From Natronococcus sp. CG52 (GTDB lineage Archaea; Halobacteriota; Halobacteria; Halobacteriales; Natrialbaceae): 64,000 bases of DNA. The first letter of the stretch is position 1. The number at the start of each line of letters is the position of its first letter. A model generated the notes under the pieces. It searched no databases. It saw nothing but the letters and a program-made list of their open reading frames with translations, and was not told where the DNA came from. The translations under genes and the position numbers were made by a program. Location: the NCBI RefSeq assembly GCF_023913515.1, contig NZ_CP099391.1:3596001-3660000 (forward strand). The letters run 5' to 3'. Shown here piece by piece: positions 24,706 through 33,467 of the stretch.

Positions 24706-26805
24706 ATGAACGACGCAAACGAGACGACGGACCGACGCACAGCACGAAACCGAACCGAACCGGCACGGACGGACGGCGGAGCGGTCGACGACTCGAGCCG
24801 GACGCGAATCGGCGTCGACGTCGGCGGTACCTTCACGGACGTCGCGCTGTCGGTCGACGACAGCCTCGTCACGGCGAAGGTGCCCACGACCGCCGACCAG
24901 CACGTCGGCGTCCTCGAGGGGATCGCGAAGGCCTGCGATCGGGCCGGGATCGACCCCGGCGAGATCGACGCCTTCGCCCACGCGATGACCGTCTCGGTCA
25001 ACGCCCTGCTCGAGCGCGGCGGCGCGAAGACCGCACTCGTGACGACCGAGGGGTTCGGCGACGTGCTCGAGATCGGCCGCCAGAACCGGCCCGACCTGTA
25101 CGACCTCGAGGCCGAGAAGCCGGACCCGCTCGTCCCGCGACGACGGCGCTTCGAGGTCGACGAGCGGACCACCGCCGAGGGCGTCGAGCGACCGGTCGAC
25201 CCCGAAGAGATCCGAGGGCTCGCGGCGACCCTGCGGGAGCGGGACGTCGAGAGCGTCGCGATCTGCCTGCTGCACGCCTACGCCGACCCGGAGAACGAAC
25301 GGCGGGTCGCCGGGATCCTGCGCGAGGAACTCGAGGTCCCCGTGTCGGCCTCCTACGAGGTGCTCGCGGAGTTCCGCGAGTTCGAGCGCACGTCGACGAC
25401 GGCCGTCGACGCCTACGTCCGACCCGCGATCGACCGCTACGTCGGCCGACTGGTCGAGGAGGCGACCGAGCGGGGGATTCCCGCGCCGCGAATCATGCAG
25501 GCCAACGGCGGGATCGCCGACCCCGAGACCGTCCGCGAGCACGCCGTGACGACGACGCTGTCCGGTCCCGCGGCGGGCGTCGTCGGCGCCGCCGCGACCG
25601 TCGGCGACGAGGACGTCGAGGGGCTCGTCACGTTCGACATGGGCGGCACCTCGAGCGACGTGAGCCTCGTCCGGGACGGCGAGGCCGAGCGGACGACCGA
25701 CGCCGAGATCGACGGCCTGCCGATCCGCACGCCGATGGTCGACGTCAACACCGTCGGCGCGGGCGGGGGCTCGATCGCCTGGGTCGACGCCGGCGGCGCC
25801 CTTCGAGTGGGACCCCGATCCTCGGGTGCCGACCCAGGCCCCGCTTGCTACGGCCGCGGCGGCACGGAGCCGACCGTGACCGACGCCAACGTCGTGCTGG
25901 GCTACATCGGCCCCGAGACGGCGCTGGGCGGCGAGATGACCCTCGACGTCGAGGCGGCCCGCGACGCCCTCGAGCGGCTGGCGGACGAGGCCGGCCTCGA
26001 GAGCGCTCTCGAGGCCGCGCGGGGCGTCTACCGCGTCGCGAACGCGACGATGACCCGGACCGTTCGATCGGTAACGGTCGAGCGCGGCCACGACCCGCGC
26101 GAGTTCGCCCTCGTCGCGTTCGGCGGCGCGGGTCCGATGCACGCCGGGGCGCTGGCCGAGTCGCTCGAGGTCGACCGCGTCGTCGTCCCGCGGCCCGGCG
26201 GCGTCCTCTCCGCGTTCGGGCTGCTGGCGGCCGACGAGAGCTACGACGCCGCTCGCACCGTTCAGGTCGACCTCGCGAACGCGGAGACGGGACGCCTCGA
26301 GGACGTCTACGACGAACTCGTCGCGAACGTGCTCTCCGACGTCTCCGACTCTCGAACCGCGCAGGTCGAGCGCGGGGCCGACTGCCGGTACGCCGGCCAG
26401 AGCTTCGAACTGACCGTTCCGGTCGACGAATCGTTCGATTCCGATGCAGTCCGCGAGCGGTTCCACGCCGCCCACAAGCGGGCCTACGGCTACCGGATGG
26501 ACGAGGGTATCGAGGTCGTCACCCTCCGCACGTCGGCGACCGTCGAGGGTGCGTCGCCGACCGTCCGCCACGCCGGTTCCGGTGACGCGCGGATCGGAAC
26601 CCGGGAGGCGCAGTTCCCCGGACACGGCGCGCGCGAGACGGCGGTCTACGATCGCGACCGGCTCGATCCCGGAACGCCCGTCACGGGGCCCGCGGTTCTC
26701 GAACAGGCGGAGAGCACGACCGTCGTTCCGCCGTCGTGGGCGGGCGAGGTGCTCGAAGACGGAACGCTCGTGATGACGGAAGCGGAGGCGGATCAGGACC
26801 GATGA
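24706..26805 (+). CDS. hyuA: Hydantoinase/5-oxoprolinase family subunit A (ATP-dependent)
   Basis: 699 aa with an actin-like ATPase fold. N-terminal RIGVDVGGTFTDVAL (about residues 34-48) is the first phosphate loop. TTTLSGPAAGVVGAAA (about 284-299) and VTFDMGGTSSDVSLV (about 308-322) are the second. NTVGAGGGSIAWVD and RVGPRSSGADPGPACYG (about 366-382) are family signatures. It carries out ATP-dependent opening of a cyclic amide such as a hydantoin or 5-oxoproline with subunit B. The first 30 residues are a disordered extension, and a later start is possible. The end overlaps the hyuB start by 4 bases (ATGA), indicating translational coupling. Confidence 0.93.
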   Translation: MNDANETTDRRTARNRTEPARTDGGAVDDSSRTRIGVDVGGTFTDVALSVDDSLVTAKVPTTADQHVGVLEGIAKACDRAGIDPGEIDAFAHAMTVSVNALLERGGAKTALVTTEGFGDVLEIGRQNRPDLYDLEAEKPDPLVPRRRRFEVDERTTAEGVERPVDPEEIRGLAATLRERDVESVAICLLHAYADPENERRVAGILREELEVPVSASYEVLAEFREFERTSTTAVDAYVRPAIDRYVGRLVEEATERGIPAPRIMQANGGIADPETVREHAVTTTLSGPAAGVVGAAATVGDEDVEGLVTFDMGGTSSDVSLVRDGEAERTTDAEIDGLPIRTPMVDVNTVGAGGGSIAWVDAGGALRVGPRSSGADPGPACYGRGGTEPTVTDANVVLGYIGPETALGGEMTLDVEAARDALERLADEAGLESALEAARGVYRVANATMTRTVRSVTVERGHDPREFALVAFGGAGPMHAGALAESLEVDRVVVPRPGGVLSAFGLLAADESYDAARTVQVDLANAETGRLEDVYDELVANVLSDVSDSRTAQVERGADCRYAGQSFELTVPVDESFDSDAVRERFHAAHKRAYGYRMDEGIEVVTLRTSATVEGASPTVRHAGSGDARIGTREAQFPGHGARETAVYDRDRLDPGTPVTGPAVLEQAESTTVVPPSWAGEVLEDGTLVMTEAEADQDR

Positions 26806-28466
26806 ACGCGAATCAGCCCGCTACAGACGGCGGAATCGATCCAGTGACTCTGGAGGTGCTGCGAAATCAGCTCGAGAGCGTCGCCGAGGAGATGGGCCAA
26901 ACCCTGATCCGCGGGGCGTACTCGCCGAACATCAAGGAACGACGGGACTGCTCGACGGCGCTGTTCGACGCCGACGGGCGGATGATCGCCCAGGCCGAGC
27001 ACATCCCCGTCCACCTCGGCGCGATGCCGGAGGCGGTCGACGCCGTCCGCGAGTTCGATCCCGAACCCGGCGACGTGTTCGTGCTCAACGACCCGTTCGC
27101 CGGCGGCACCCACCTGCCGGACGTGACGATGGTGTCGCCGATCGCTCCCGAAGACGAAGCGGGGAACGACGAGGACCGATCCGACCGCGAGATCGTCGGC
27201 TACGCCGTTTCGCGCGCCCACCACGCCGACGTCGGCGGGATGACTCCCGGCAGCATGCCGGCCGGCGCGCGCGAAATCTACCAGGAGGGACTCCGATTGC
27301 CTCCCACTCGGCTCGTCGAAGGCGGCGAGATCCGAGAGGACGTCCGGGCGCTGGTGCTCGCGAACGTCCGCAACCCGCGCGAGCGCCGCGCCGACCTCCG
27401 AGCCCAGCTCGCAGCGAACGACCGCGCGGCCGATCGACTCGCCGCGCTGTTCGACGAGCACGGCCGGGCAACCGTCCTCGAGGGGTTCGACGCCGTGATC
27501 GACTACTCCGCCGAGCGGATGCGCGATCAGATCCGAGAGCTGCCGGACGGCACCTACGAGGCGACCGACGTCCTCGAAGGCGACGGCATCACGGACGAGG
27601 ATATCGAGATCACCGTCGCTGTGACCGTCGACGGCGACGCCATCGAGGTCGACTTCGCGGGGACAGAGGGCCAGCTTACGGGCAATCTCAACGCGCCCCT
27701 CGCGGTCGCGAAGAGCGCCGTCTACTTCGTCGTCCGTTGCGTCACGGACCCCGAGATCCCGCCGAATCACGGCTGCTACGATCCCGTCGGGGTACGCGCC
27801 CCCGACGGGTCGCTCCTGAATCCGAACCCGCCCGCCGCCGTCGTCGGCGGGAACGTCGAGACCAGCCAGCGCGTCACGGACGTCGTCTTCACCGCGCTGG
27901 CGGCCGCCGCCCCCGACCGCGTCCCCGCCCAGAGCCAGGGGACGATGAACAACCTGACGGTGGGCGCCCGCGACGGCTCCTTTACCTACTACGAGACCAT
28001 CGCCGGCGGCTTCGGCGCGCGCGCCGACAAGGACGGGATGGACGGCGTCCAGGTCGGCATGACGAACACGCTCAACACGCCCGTCGAGTCGATCGAGACG
28101 GAGTACCCCCTCCGGATCGAGCGCTACGCGCTGCGGCCCGACAGCGGCGGACGGGGCGCGTTCCGGGGCGGTCTGGGCCTCGAGCGCACCGTCACCGTCG
28201 AGACGGACGCGACCGTCTCGCTGCTGACCGAGCGCCGACGGCACGCGCCGAGCGGCGTCGCCGGCGGCGAGTCCGGCGCCCGCGGAGAGAACCTGATCGA
28301 CGGCGAGTCGGTCCCCGCGAAGACGACGGTCGACGTCGACGCGGGAACGACGGTTACGGTGCGAACGCCGGGCGGCGGCGGCCACGGCAACCCCGACGAC
28401 CGCGATCCGGACGCGCTCGAGGAGGACCGCGCCGACGAAAAGGTCGCTCGAGGGGACGATGAATGA
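26802..28466 (+). CDS. hyuB: Hydantoinase/5-oxoprolinase family subunit B
   Basis: 554 aa beginning MNANQPATDGGIDPVTLEVL. Family motifs include FSPNIKERRDCS-like (AYSPNIKERRDCSTALFD, about residues 44-61), HIPVHLGAMPEAV (about 72-84), VFVLNDPFAGGTHLPD (about 96-111) and the C-terminal RPDSGGRGAFRGGLGLER (about 447-464). It is the partner of HyuA and provides the amide-opening site. Start chosen at 26802 since the ATGA overlap with hyuA is typical and the frame further up is a hyuA shadow. Its end overlaps the next gene by 8 bases. Confidence 0.93.
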   Translation: MNANQPATDGGIDPVTLEVLRNQLESVAEEMGQTLIRGAYSPNIKERRDCSTALFDADGRMIAQAEHIPVHLGAMPEAVDAVREFDPEPGDVFVLNDPFAGGTHLPDVTMVSPIAPEDEAGNDEDRSDREIVGYAVSRAHHADVGGMTPGSMPAGAREIYQEGLRLPPTRLVEGGEIREDVRALVLANVRNPRERRADLRAQLAANDRAADRLAALFDEHGRATVLEGFDAVIDYSAERMRDQIRELPDGTYEATDVLEGDGITDEDIEITVAVTVDGDAIEVDFAGTEGQLTGNLNAPLAVAKSAVYFVVRCVTDPEIPPNHGCYDPVGVRAPDGSLLNPNPPAAVVGGNVETSQRVTDVVFTALAAAAPDRVPAQSQGTMNNLTVGARDGSFTYYETIAGGFGARADKDGMDGVQVGMTNTLNTPVESIETEYPLRIERYALRPDSGGRGAFRGGLGLERTVTVETDATVSLLTERRRHAPSGVAGGESGARGENLIDGESVPAKTTVDVDAGTTVTVRTPGGGGHGNPDDRDPDALEEDRADEKVARGDDE

Positions 28467-29196
28467 GCCGACGGCCGACGGGCGGACGCGGCTGGGGCTG
28501 ATCGTTCCCTCCTCGAACACCACCGCAGAACCCGAGTTTCGCCGACACGGTCCCGACGCGGCGACCGTCCACGCGGCGCGGATGCCCCTCGAGTCCGTCA
28601 CCGTCGACGCACTCGACGCGATGAGCCGCGACGCGGTTCGCGCGGCGGAACTGCTCGGCCACGCCGACGTCGACGCGGTCGCCTACGCCTGCACGACCGG
28701 CAGCCTGATCCACGGGCCGGGGTTCGACGCCGAACTCGAGGCCGACCTCGCCGACGCGGCGGGCGTTCCCGCAGTCGCGACCGCCCGTTCGGTGTGCCGG
28801 GCGCTCGAGGCGCTTTCCGCCGAACGGGTCGCCGTCGCCACGCCCTACACCGCCGCGCTCGACGAGAAGGAGCGGGAGTTCCTCGAGGCGGCCGGTCACG
28901 AGGTCGCGGCGATCGACGGCCGCGGAATCGAGGCGAACGCGGAGATCGGCGCGCTCGAGGCCGCCGACGCGCGCCGACAGGTGGTCGACCTCGCCGCCGA
29001 AGCGGCGGCCCTCGACGAGAACGACGTCGACGCCGTCTTCGTCTCCTGTACGAACTACCGGTCGCTCGCGGCGGTGGCGGACCTCGAGGCCGAACTCGGG
29101 ATCCCGGTCGTCACGAGCAACGGCGCGACGCTCTGGGACGTCTGCCGTATCGCTGGGATCTCGGTCGACGCGCCGGGAGCGCTCTTCCAGGGGTAA
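28459..29196 (+). CDS. Asp/Glu racemase-superfamily enzyme (maleate isomerase/arylmalonate decarboxylase type)
   Basis: 245 aa. The two half-site cysteines are visible: VAYACTTGSLIHG (Cys about residue 77) and VFVSCTNYRSLAAV (Cys about 197). LGLIVPSSNTTAEPEF at the N-terminus is the substrate-carboxylate loop typical of maleate cis-trans isomerases and arylmalonate decarboxylases. Chemistry is cofactor-free proton transfer or decarboxylation next to a carboxylate. The 8-base overlap with hyuB places it in the same operon, so it probably racemises or decarboxylates the ring substrate or its opened product (hydantoin racemase-like role is inference). Confidence 0.88.
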   Translation: MNEPTADGRTRLGLIVPSSNTTAEPEFRRHGPDAATVHAARMPLESVTVDALDAMSRDAVRAAELLGHADVDAVAYACTTGSLIHGPGFDAELEADLADAAGVPAVATARSVCRALEALSAERVAVATPYTAALDEKEREFLEAAGHEVAAIDGRGIEANAEIGALEAADARRQVVDLAAEAAALDENDVDAVFVSCTNYRSLAAVADLEAELGIPVVTSNGATLWDVCRIAGISVDAPGALFQG

Positions 29197-29282
29197 CGGG
29201 ATCGCAAATCGTCACCCGTTCGAGTGACTGCTGCGAGCGGCCGTCGCGCCACTTATAAGCCGCGACGCGACTACGGCTACAC

Positions 29283-29900
29283 ATGTTCGATACGCGTCCC
29301 GACCGCGAGGCGGAGGTCGCCCTCGTCGGTCGCTCGAACGTGGGCAAGTCCACGCTCATGCGCGAGCTGACCGGCCACACGTTCGATACCGGCGGCAAGC
29401 CCGGCGTCACCCGAGAGCCGAATCACTACGACTGGGCCCCGGAGGACTTCGTCATCACCGACCTCCCGGGCTTCGGCTTCATGAGCGGCGTCCACGAGGA
29501 TCGCCGCGAGCAGATCAAGACCGACATCGTCCACTACTTAGAGGAGTACGCCGACAACGTCCTCGTCGGAATTCTCGTCGTCGACGGCAAGAGCGTCATC
29601 GACATCATCGACCGTCACTCCGGTCCCGACGAGATCCCCTACGACGTCGAGATGTTCCACTTCCTGCGCGAACTCGAGATCCCGACCGTGGTCGCCGTCA
29701 ACAAGATGGACAAGGTCGACGACAGGGACGAGCGGCTGAACGAACTCTGCGACCGGCTGGGCCTGCTACCGCCGTGGCAGCAGTGGCGGGAGACCATCGC
29801 GCCGATCACCGCCAAGCGCGGGCAGATCGACCCGCTGAACGAGGCCGTTCGCGAACACCTGCACGAGCACGAGCGGGACGATCTGTTCAAATTCTTCTGA
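29283..29900 (+). CDS. engB: EngB/YihA-like GTP-binding protein
   Basis: 205 aa. G1 [15 protein letters not shown] lies near residue 14, the G2 Thr lies in [10 protein letters not shown]3 is [12 protein letters not shown] (about 58-69) and G4 is AVNKMDK (about 138). The family acts in assembly of the large ribosomal subunit. It is compact, with no extra domains, and starts at its conserved N-terminus ([21 protein letters not shown]). It follows the racemase-family gene after 86 bases, but the leader change suggests a separate promoter. Archaeal members are annotated as probable EngB. Confidence 0.93.
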   Translation: MFDTRPDREAEVALVGRSNVGKSTLMRELTGHTFDTGGKPGVTREPNHYDWAPEDFVITDLPGFGFMSGVHEDRREQIKTDIVHYLEEYADNVLVGILVVDGKSVIDIIDRHSGPDEIPYDVEMFHFLRELEIPTVVAVNKMDKVDDRDERLNELCDRLGLLPPWQQWRETIAPITAKRGQIDPLNEAVREHLHEHERDDLFKFF

Positions 29901-29903
29901 ACC

Positions 29904-29978
29904 AACCTTTTGCTCTGCGGTCTGCTGCGCTCGCGACGGGTTTCCCGTCGCGAGCGCATCGTCCCTCGGCAAAAGGTT
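29904..29978. repeat. Nested perfect inverted repeats downstream of engB
   Basis: The inner palindrome has 14-base arms at 29927-29940 and 29944-29957 separated by TTT. The outer 10-base arms at 29904-29913 (AACCTTTTGC) and 29969-29978 (GCAAAAGGTT) are also exactly complementary. It starts three bases after the engB stop. It may act as a strong transcript-end hairpin or be a genomic repeat unit of haloarchaea. No T-run follows the inner hairpin, so a classical terminator is not implied. Confidence 0.7.
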
Positions 29979-30231
29979 GATCAAAAGCACTCCTCCTTCC
30001 GTTCGCTCGTCCATTCGTCCTCGCTCACATCAGTCGTCGGCCCGCTCACTCCCTACGGTCGCTCGCGGCGAGTCCCGGGGCAGCCGCCTGCCCTCCCCCG
30101 AGTTGCACGGCTCTCGTGGTACTCGAGCCGTGCGCTCGGCCGTTCTCACACTCGGTCGTTCGTACGCTCGGCCGTTTCACCGACTGGTAGCCTGCAGTGC
30201 CTTCTTGGGTCCGTCCGTGCTCACTCCAGCC
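29979..30231. other. Non-coding stretch rich in TCGCTCG-like words
   Basis: Between the inverted repeat and the FKBP start lies sequence with frequent TTCGCTCG, CGGCCG and CTCGG(T/C)CG words and no coding bias. It looks like degraded haloarchaeal intergenic repeat sequence. Open frames here continue into the FKBP gene but encode Ser/Arg-rich sequence with no family support, so I call no gene. Confidence 0.5.
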
Positions 30232-30741
30232 ATGGTCGAACCCGGACGAATCGCGATCTGTCACTACACCGGACGCATCGTCGACGGCGACGAGGTGGGG
30301 GAGCCGTTCGACACCACCGACGTCGACCTCGCGAGGGAGAGCGGCATCTACCACGACGATCGAGATTACAAACCCCTCCAGATTCGCGTCGGCGAGGGCG
30401 AGGTCCTGCCCGGCGTCGAGACCGCGCTGCTCGACCTCGAGGCCGACCCCGACGCGTTGCCCGTGGAGACGACGATGCGACTCGAACCCGACGAGGCCTT
30501 CGGCGAGCACGACGGGAGCCAGGTCGTCGAGATTCCGGTCGACGAAATCGACGACTCCGGTGCCGAGGGCTCGCTCGAGCCCGAGACGCCGGTCCACACC
30601 GACGACGGGAAGACCGGCTGGGTGACCGACGTCGGCAACGAGACCGCCATCGTCGACTTCAACCACGAGCTCGCCGGCGTCCCCGTCGAGATCGAACTCG
30701 AGGTGCTCGAGGTGCGCGACGAACGGACGAAAAGCGAGTAA
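30232..30741 (+). CDS. FKBP-type peptidyl-prolyl isomerase (SlyD-like)
   Basis: From the ATG at 30232 the protein is 169 aa (MVEPGRIAICHYTGRIVDGD). The FKBP core shows CHYTGRIVDG (about residues 9-18), PFDTT, PLQIRVGEGEVLPGVETALLD (about 45-65) and the C-terminal VDFNHELAGVPVEIELEVLEV (about 142-162). An insert-in-flap domain (about 75-138) marks the archaeal/SlyD subtype, which combines isomerase and chaperone activity. There is no His-rich metal-binding tail. Cytoplasmic. The longer in-frame start (29977) is rejected as intergenic. Confidence 0.92.
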   Translation: MVEPGRIAICHYTGRIVDGDEVGEPFDTTDVDLARESGIYHDDRDYKPLQIRVGEGEVLPGVETALLDLEADPDALPVETTMRLEPDEAFGEHDGSQVVEIPVDEIDDSGAEGSLEPETPVHTDDGKTGWVTDVGNETAIVDFNHELAGVPVEIELEVLEVRDERTKSE

Positions 30742-30856
30742 CGTACCGGAATGGAAGCCGCAATATTTTCGGTCGCGGTTTGATCAAGCAGCCGTTACGT
30801 AGAGAGTGCGAATGGAACACCGGAAGTATTATCGGCTGAGTTGATACGGGTAGCGT

Positions 30857-31204
30857 ATGACAGACGAGATTTCACTGGATGGACGGACACTTGCTGGCGT
30901 CGCAAATGATGAAGGCGGAGAAGTGGATGCAGATACCGTCTTTCACTTCGAGCAGAACGGCGAACGAATATACGCGAACTATTCTGGTGGCAGTGTTGTG
31001 GACGGACATTTGGTTGGAACCTTCGATGGGAAACAGTGGGATATCCGATACACCCAAATAAACACAGAAAACGAAACCGCCACCGGCCACTCCATCGGTG
31101 ACGTTGAGCTTCTCGACGATGGTCGTATTAGGGTTGAAGATGAGTGGGAATGGGAATCGAAGCCCGGGAAAGGTGAGTCGGTGCACGAAGAAGTTGACCA
31201 GTAG
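30857..31204 (+). CDS. Small beta-rich protein, annotated elsewhere as N-acetylglutamate synthase-like
   Basis: 115 aa. Sequence pattern FHFEQNGERIYANYSGGSVVDGHLVG followed by GKQWDIRYTQIN (about residues 29-66, split here) and RVEDEWEWESKPGKG near the end matches a widespread small family that databases often call N-acetylglutamate synthase, a label I think is misleading because there is no GNAT fold. The composition is clearly richer in A and T than its neighbours and the third codon positions are not GC-biased. Recent horizontal transfer from a bacterium is a reasonable inference. True function unknown. Confidence 0.7.
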   Translation: MTDEISLDGRTLAGVANDEGGEVDADTVFHFEQNGERIYANYSGGSVVDGHLVGTFDGKQWDIRYTQINTENETATGHSIGDVELLDDGRIRVEDEWEWESKPGKGESVHEEVDQ

Positions 31205-31348
31205 ATGGTTCCTGAATAATCAACCTTCGACCGTTCACTATTTGGCCTACACGTAACGCGAGTTTCGCACGCGATTCTGAAAGAAGAAACCCTGCTACTA
31301 TCTACTGTTAACTGCTTGCCCTGAACGGAACACCGACCGGGCGGCTGA

Positions 31349-32776
31349 CTACTCGCAGCCGTCGTCGACGACCGTCACGTCCACGCCGTGGGGGAGGTAA
31401 GCATTGTTCCCGTAACCGTCCTGATTCCACGGGAACCGATCGTCTTCGATCGTGAGTAGCCCCTCCTCGGCGTCTGCGACGGTCCTGGGCTGGTTGCGGC
31501 CGTGTTCGTCCGTCGCTCGAGAGACGATCGTATACTCTCCCGGTTCGGCGTCCCAGCAGTAGCGGAACTGTCGCCAGCCGTAGGGTCCGAGATCCTGGCC
31601 GAAGAAGTCGGCGTCGGCCCACGTCTCGCCGCCGTCGACGGAGATCTCGACTCGCTCGGCCCGGTCGTCGCCCGCCCACGCGACGCCGACGATCTCGATC
31701 CGTCCGTCCTGTTCTCGAGGCTCGAGCGTCGCGTTCTCGCCGGGATATCCGACGAGCGACTTGACGAGTTGATCGTAGAGATACGGCGCGTAATCGATCT
31801 CGCCGGCCGCCTCGGCGTCCATCTGCGCCCGGGTATCGAACTCGTCGATCGACTCGCGTTCGCTGGGCTCCTGGTCCGCGGCGAGCATCCGGTAGGACTC
31901 GTGTTGCCACTCGACGTAGTCGGCCCACGCCTCGCCCGCGTGCATCTTCTCCGTCACCTCGAGTTCGGCGACCCACTTCACGCAGTTGTTGCCGAACCAG
32001 CCGGGGACGACGAGTCGGACGGGGTAGCCGTGGTCCGGCGTCAGCGGCTCGCCGTCCATCTCGTAGGCGAGGATGCAGTCCTCGAGGACCTTCTCCACGG
32101 GCAGCGAGCGGGCGAAGACGTCCTCGTCCTCGGGGTGCTCGCCGCCGGCGACCACGAGCCACGTCCCGTTGTGCGTCTCCGCGCCGGCGCCCTCGAGCAC
32201 CTCCCGGAGTGGCGCGCCCGTCCAGACGGTCGTGCCGACGGCGCCGACCGTCCAGGGGACGCCGTCGACCTCGGGTTCGAAATCGGCGCGGCCGTTGCCG
32301 GAGCACTGCATCGTGTGGGCGACCGACTCCGTCGAGAACTCCTCGCGGAGGGTCCGCGTATCGAGTTCGAGGCAGTCCTCGAGGCCGAGTCCGCGGAGTT
32401 CGATCGTCCACTCGTCGGCGTCGATCGCCGGCGTCGGGTAGTGGTTACGGACGTAATGCTCCGACGTCGGCGTCGTGGCTTTCGTGTACGTCTCGCGGTC
32501 GGCCGCCTCCGCGTTCTCGGGATCGTGGGTCATGACCCGCAGTCCGGGGTAGCGCTCCTCGAACGACTCCGGTTCCTCGCCGGGGCGCAGGTCCGGCGGC
32601 GGATCGGACTCGTCGCTCGAGGCCGTACTCGAGCGGCCCGCGATCGCGACGCCGGCGAGCGTTCCCGATGCCATCAGGAACCGACGGCGGTCGAGGAGGC
32701 GGCGTCGCGCGGTGGTCGACTCTGAACGGGACTCGGACGCCGGTTCGGACTCCGCTGGAGTGTGTTCCGGTGGCAT
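31349..32776 (-). CDS. Tat-exported sulfite oxidase-type molybdopterin oxidoreductase
   Basis: About 475 aa (ATG at 32776; an ATG at 32788 would add four residues). The Tat signal is RRRLLDRRRFLMASGTLAG (about residues 24-42). The SUOX-type domain has RNHYPTPAIDADEWTIEL and the Moco cysteine in HTMQCSGNGR (about 153). A C-terminal Mo-Co dimerisation domain includes GVAWAGDDRAERVEISVDGG (about 365-384). It lacks a cytochrome b5 domain, so it relies on an external electron partner. It likely oxidises sulfite or reduces an S/N-oxide outside the membrane. No membrane subunit gene is adjacent. Confidence 0.9.
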   Translation of the reverse strand: MPPEHTPAESEPASESRSESTTARRRLLDRRRFLMASGTLAGVAIAGRSSTASSDESDPPPDLRPGEEPESFEERYPGLRVMTHDPENAEAADRETYTKATTPTSEHYVRNHYPTPAIDADEWTIELRGLGLEDCLELDTRTLREEFSTESVAHTMQCSGNGRADFEPEVDGVPWTVGAVGTTVWTGAPLREVLEGAGAETHNGTWLVVAGGEHPEDEDVFARSLPVEKVLEDCILAYEMDGEPLTPDHGYPVRLVVPGWFGNNCVKWVAELEVTEKMHAGEAWADYVEWQHESYRMLAADQEPSERESIDEFDTRAQMDAEAAGEIDYAPYLYDQLVKSLVGYPGENATLEPREQDGRIEIVGVAWAGDDRAERVEISVDGGETWADADFFGQDLGPYGWRQFRYCWDAEPGEYTIVSRATDEHGRNQPRTVADAEEGLLTIEDDRFPWNQDGYGNNAYLPHGVDVTVVDDGCE

Positions 32777-32951
32777 AGTGAGACGCATCGCTCGAGTCGG
32801 TTACCTCACAGCCGTCCCGCTCTCGAGCGATGAACGCACCCGGCGCTATTCCGTTCCGCCGTGACAATCAACCGATTGCGGAATATCTCGCCGCTTTACG
32901 CGAACCGGTCGGCTTTCCGTCGCGGGCGAACGCCGCAAAACCGATTTCGAG

Positions 32952-33467
32952 TTACGGGGACGACAGTCGTTTCCGCATTCGGAGCGCCGCGAGCGACACG
33001 TCGTCGGTCATCTCGAGCACGACCGTCTCGTCCCCCTCGTACCCCTGGCGACGGTAGAAGTCGATCGCGTGTTTCGACGCGACGAGGACGATCGATTCGA
33101 GTCCCGCGTCGCGGGCGACTCCCTCGAGACGCTCGAGGATCTCGCGGCCGACCCCCTCGCGAACGGCGTCGGGGCGGACGTAAACGGCCACGATTTCGCC
33201 GACCGACTCGTCGCGGCCGCTCGAGTTACGATCGAGCCAGCCGAAGCCGACGAGTCGATCGTCGCGTTCGGCGACGAGCACGTGGATGCCGGCGTCGGTC
33301 TCCTCGATCGGATAGCGCTCCGGATGGACGTTCGCGAGCCACGCCCGTCGCTGCCGGTCGTCGTAGTCGCCGCTCCCGAGTTCCCGGATCGCCGCAGCGT
33401 GGACGGCGGCGATCGCGTCGGCGTCCGTCGGTGTCGCCTCCCGAACCCGCACGTCCGTCACGCTCAC
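32952..33467 (-). CDS. GNAT-family N-acetyltransferase
   Basis: The GTG at 33467 overlaps the stop of the upstream dehydrogenase gene (GTGA), a strong sign of coupling, so I take it as the start; 171 aa. VTDVRVREATPTDADAIAAVH opens the GNAT fold. EIVAVYVRPDAVREGVGREIL (about residues 87-107) holds the acetyl-CoA loop R-x-x-G-x-G/A in the form REGVGR. The C-terminal part FYRRQGYEGD is the usual beta-6 region. Substrate unknown. The tail ends with a basic RMRKRLSSP. Confidence 0.88.
   Translation of the reverse strand: MSVTDVRVREATPTDADAIAAVHAAAIRELGSGDYDDRQRRAWLANVHPERYPIEETDAGIHVLVAERDDRLVGFGWLDRNSSGRDESVGEIVAVYVRPDAVREGVGREILERLEGVARDAGLESIVLVASKHAIDFYRRQGYEGDETVVLEMTDDVSLAALRMRKRLSSP

Noticed and set aside
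23433-26585. A 1050-codon plus-strand frame through the transporter and hyuA
   Set aside because: It is Arg-rich, lacks motifs and is out of frame with two well-conserved genes.
24541-26625. A 694-codon minus-strand frame opposite hyuA
   Set aside because: Antisense shadow with repeated VDR/GRD-like sequence and no family features.
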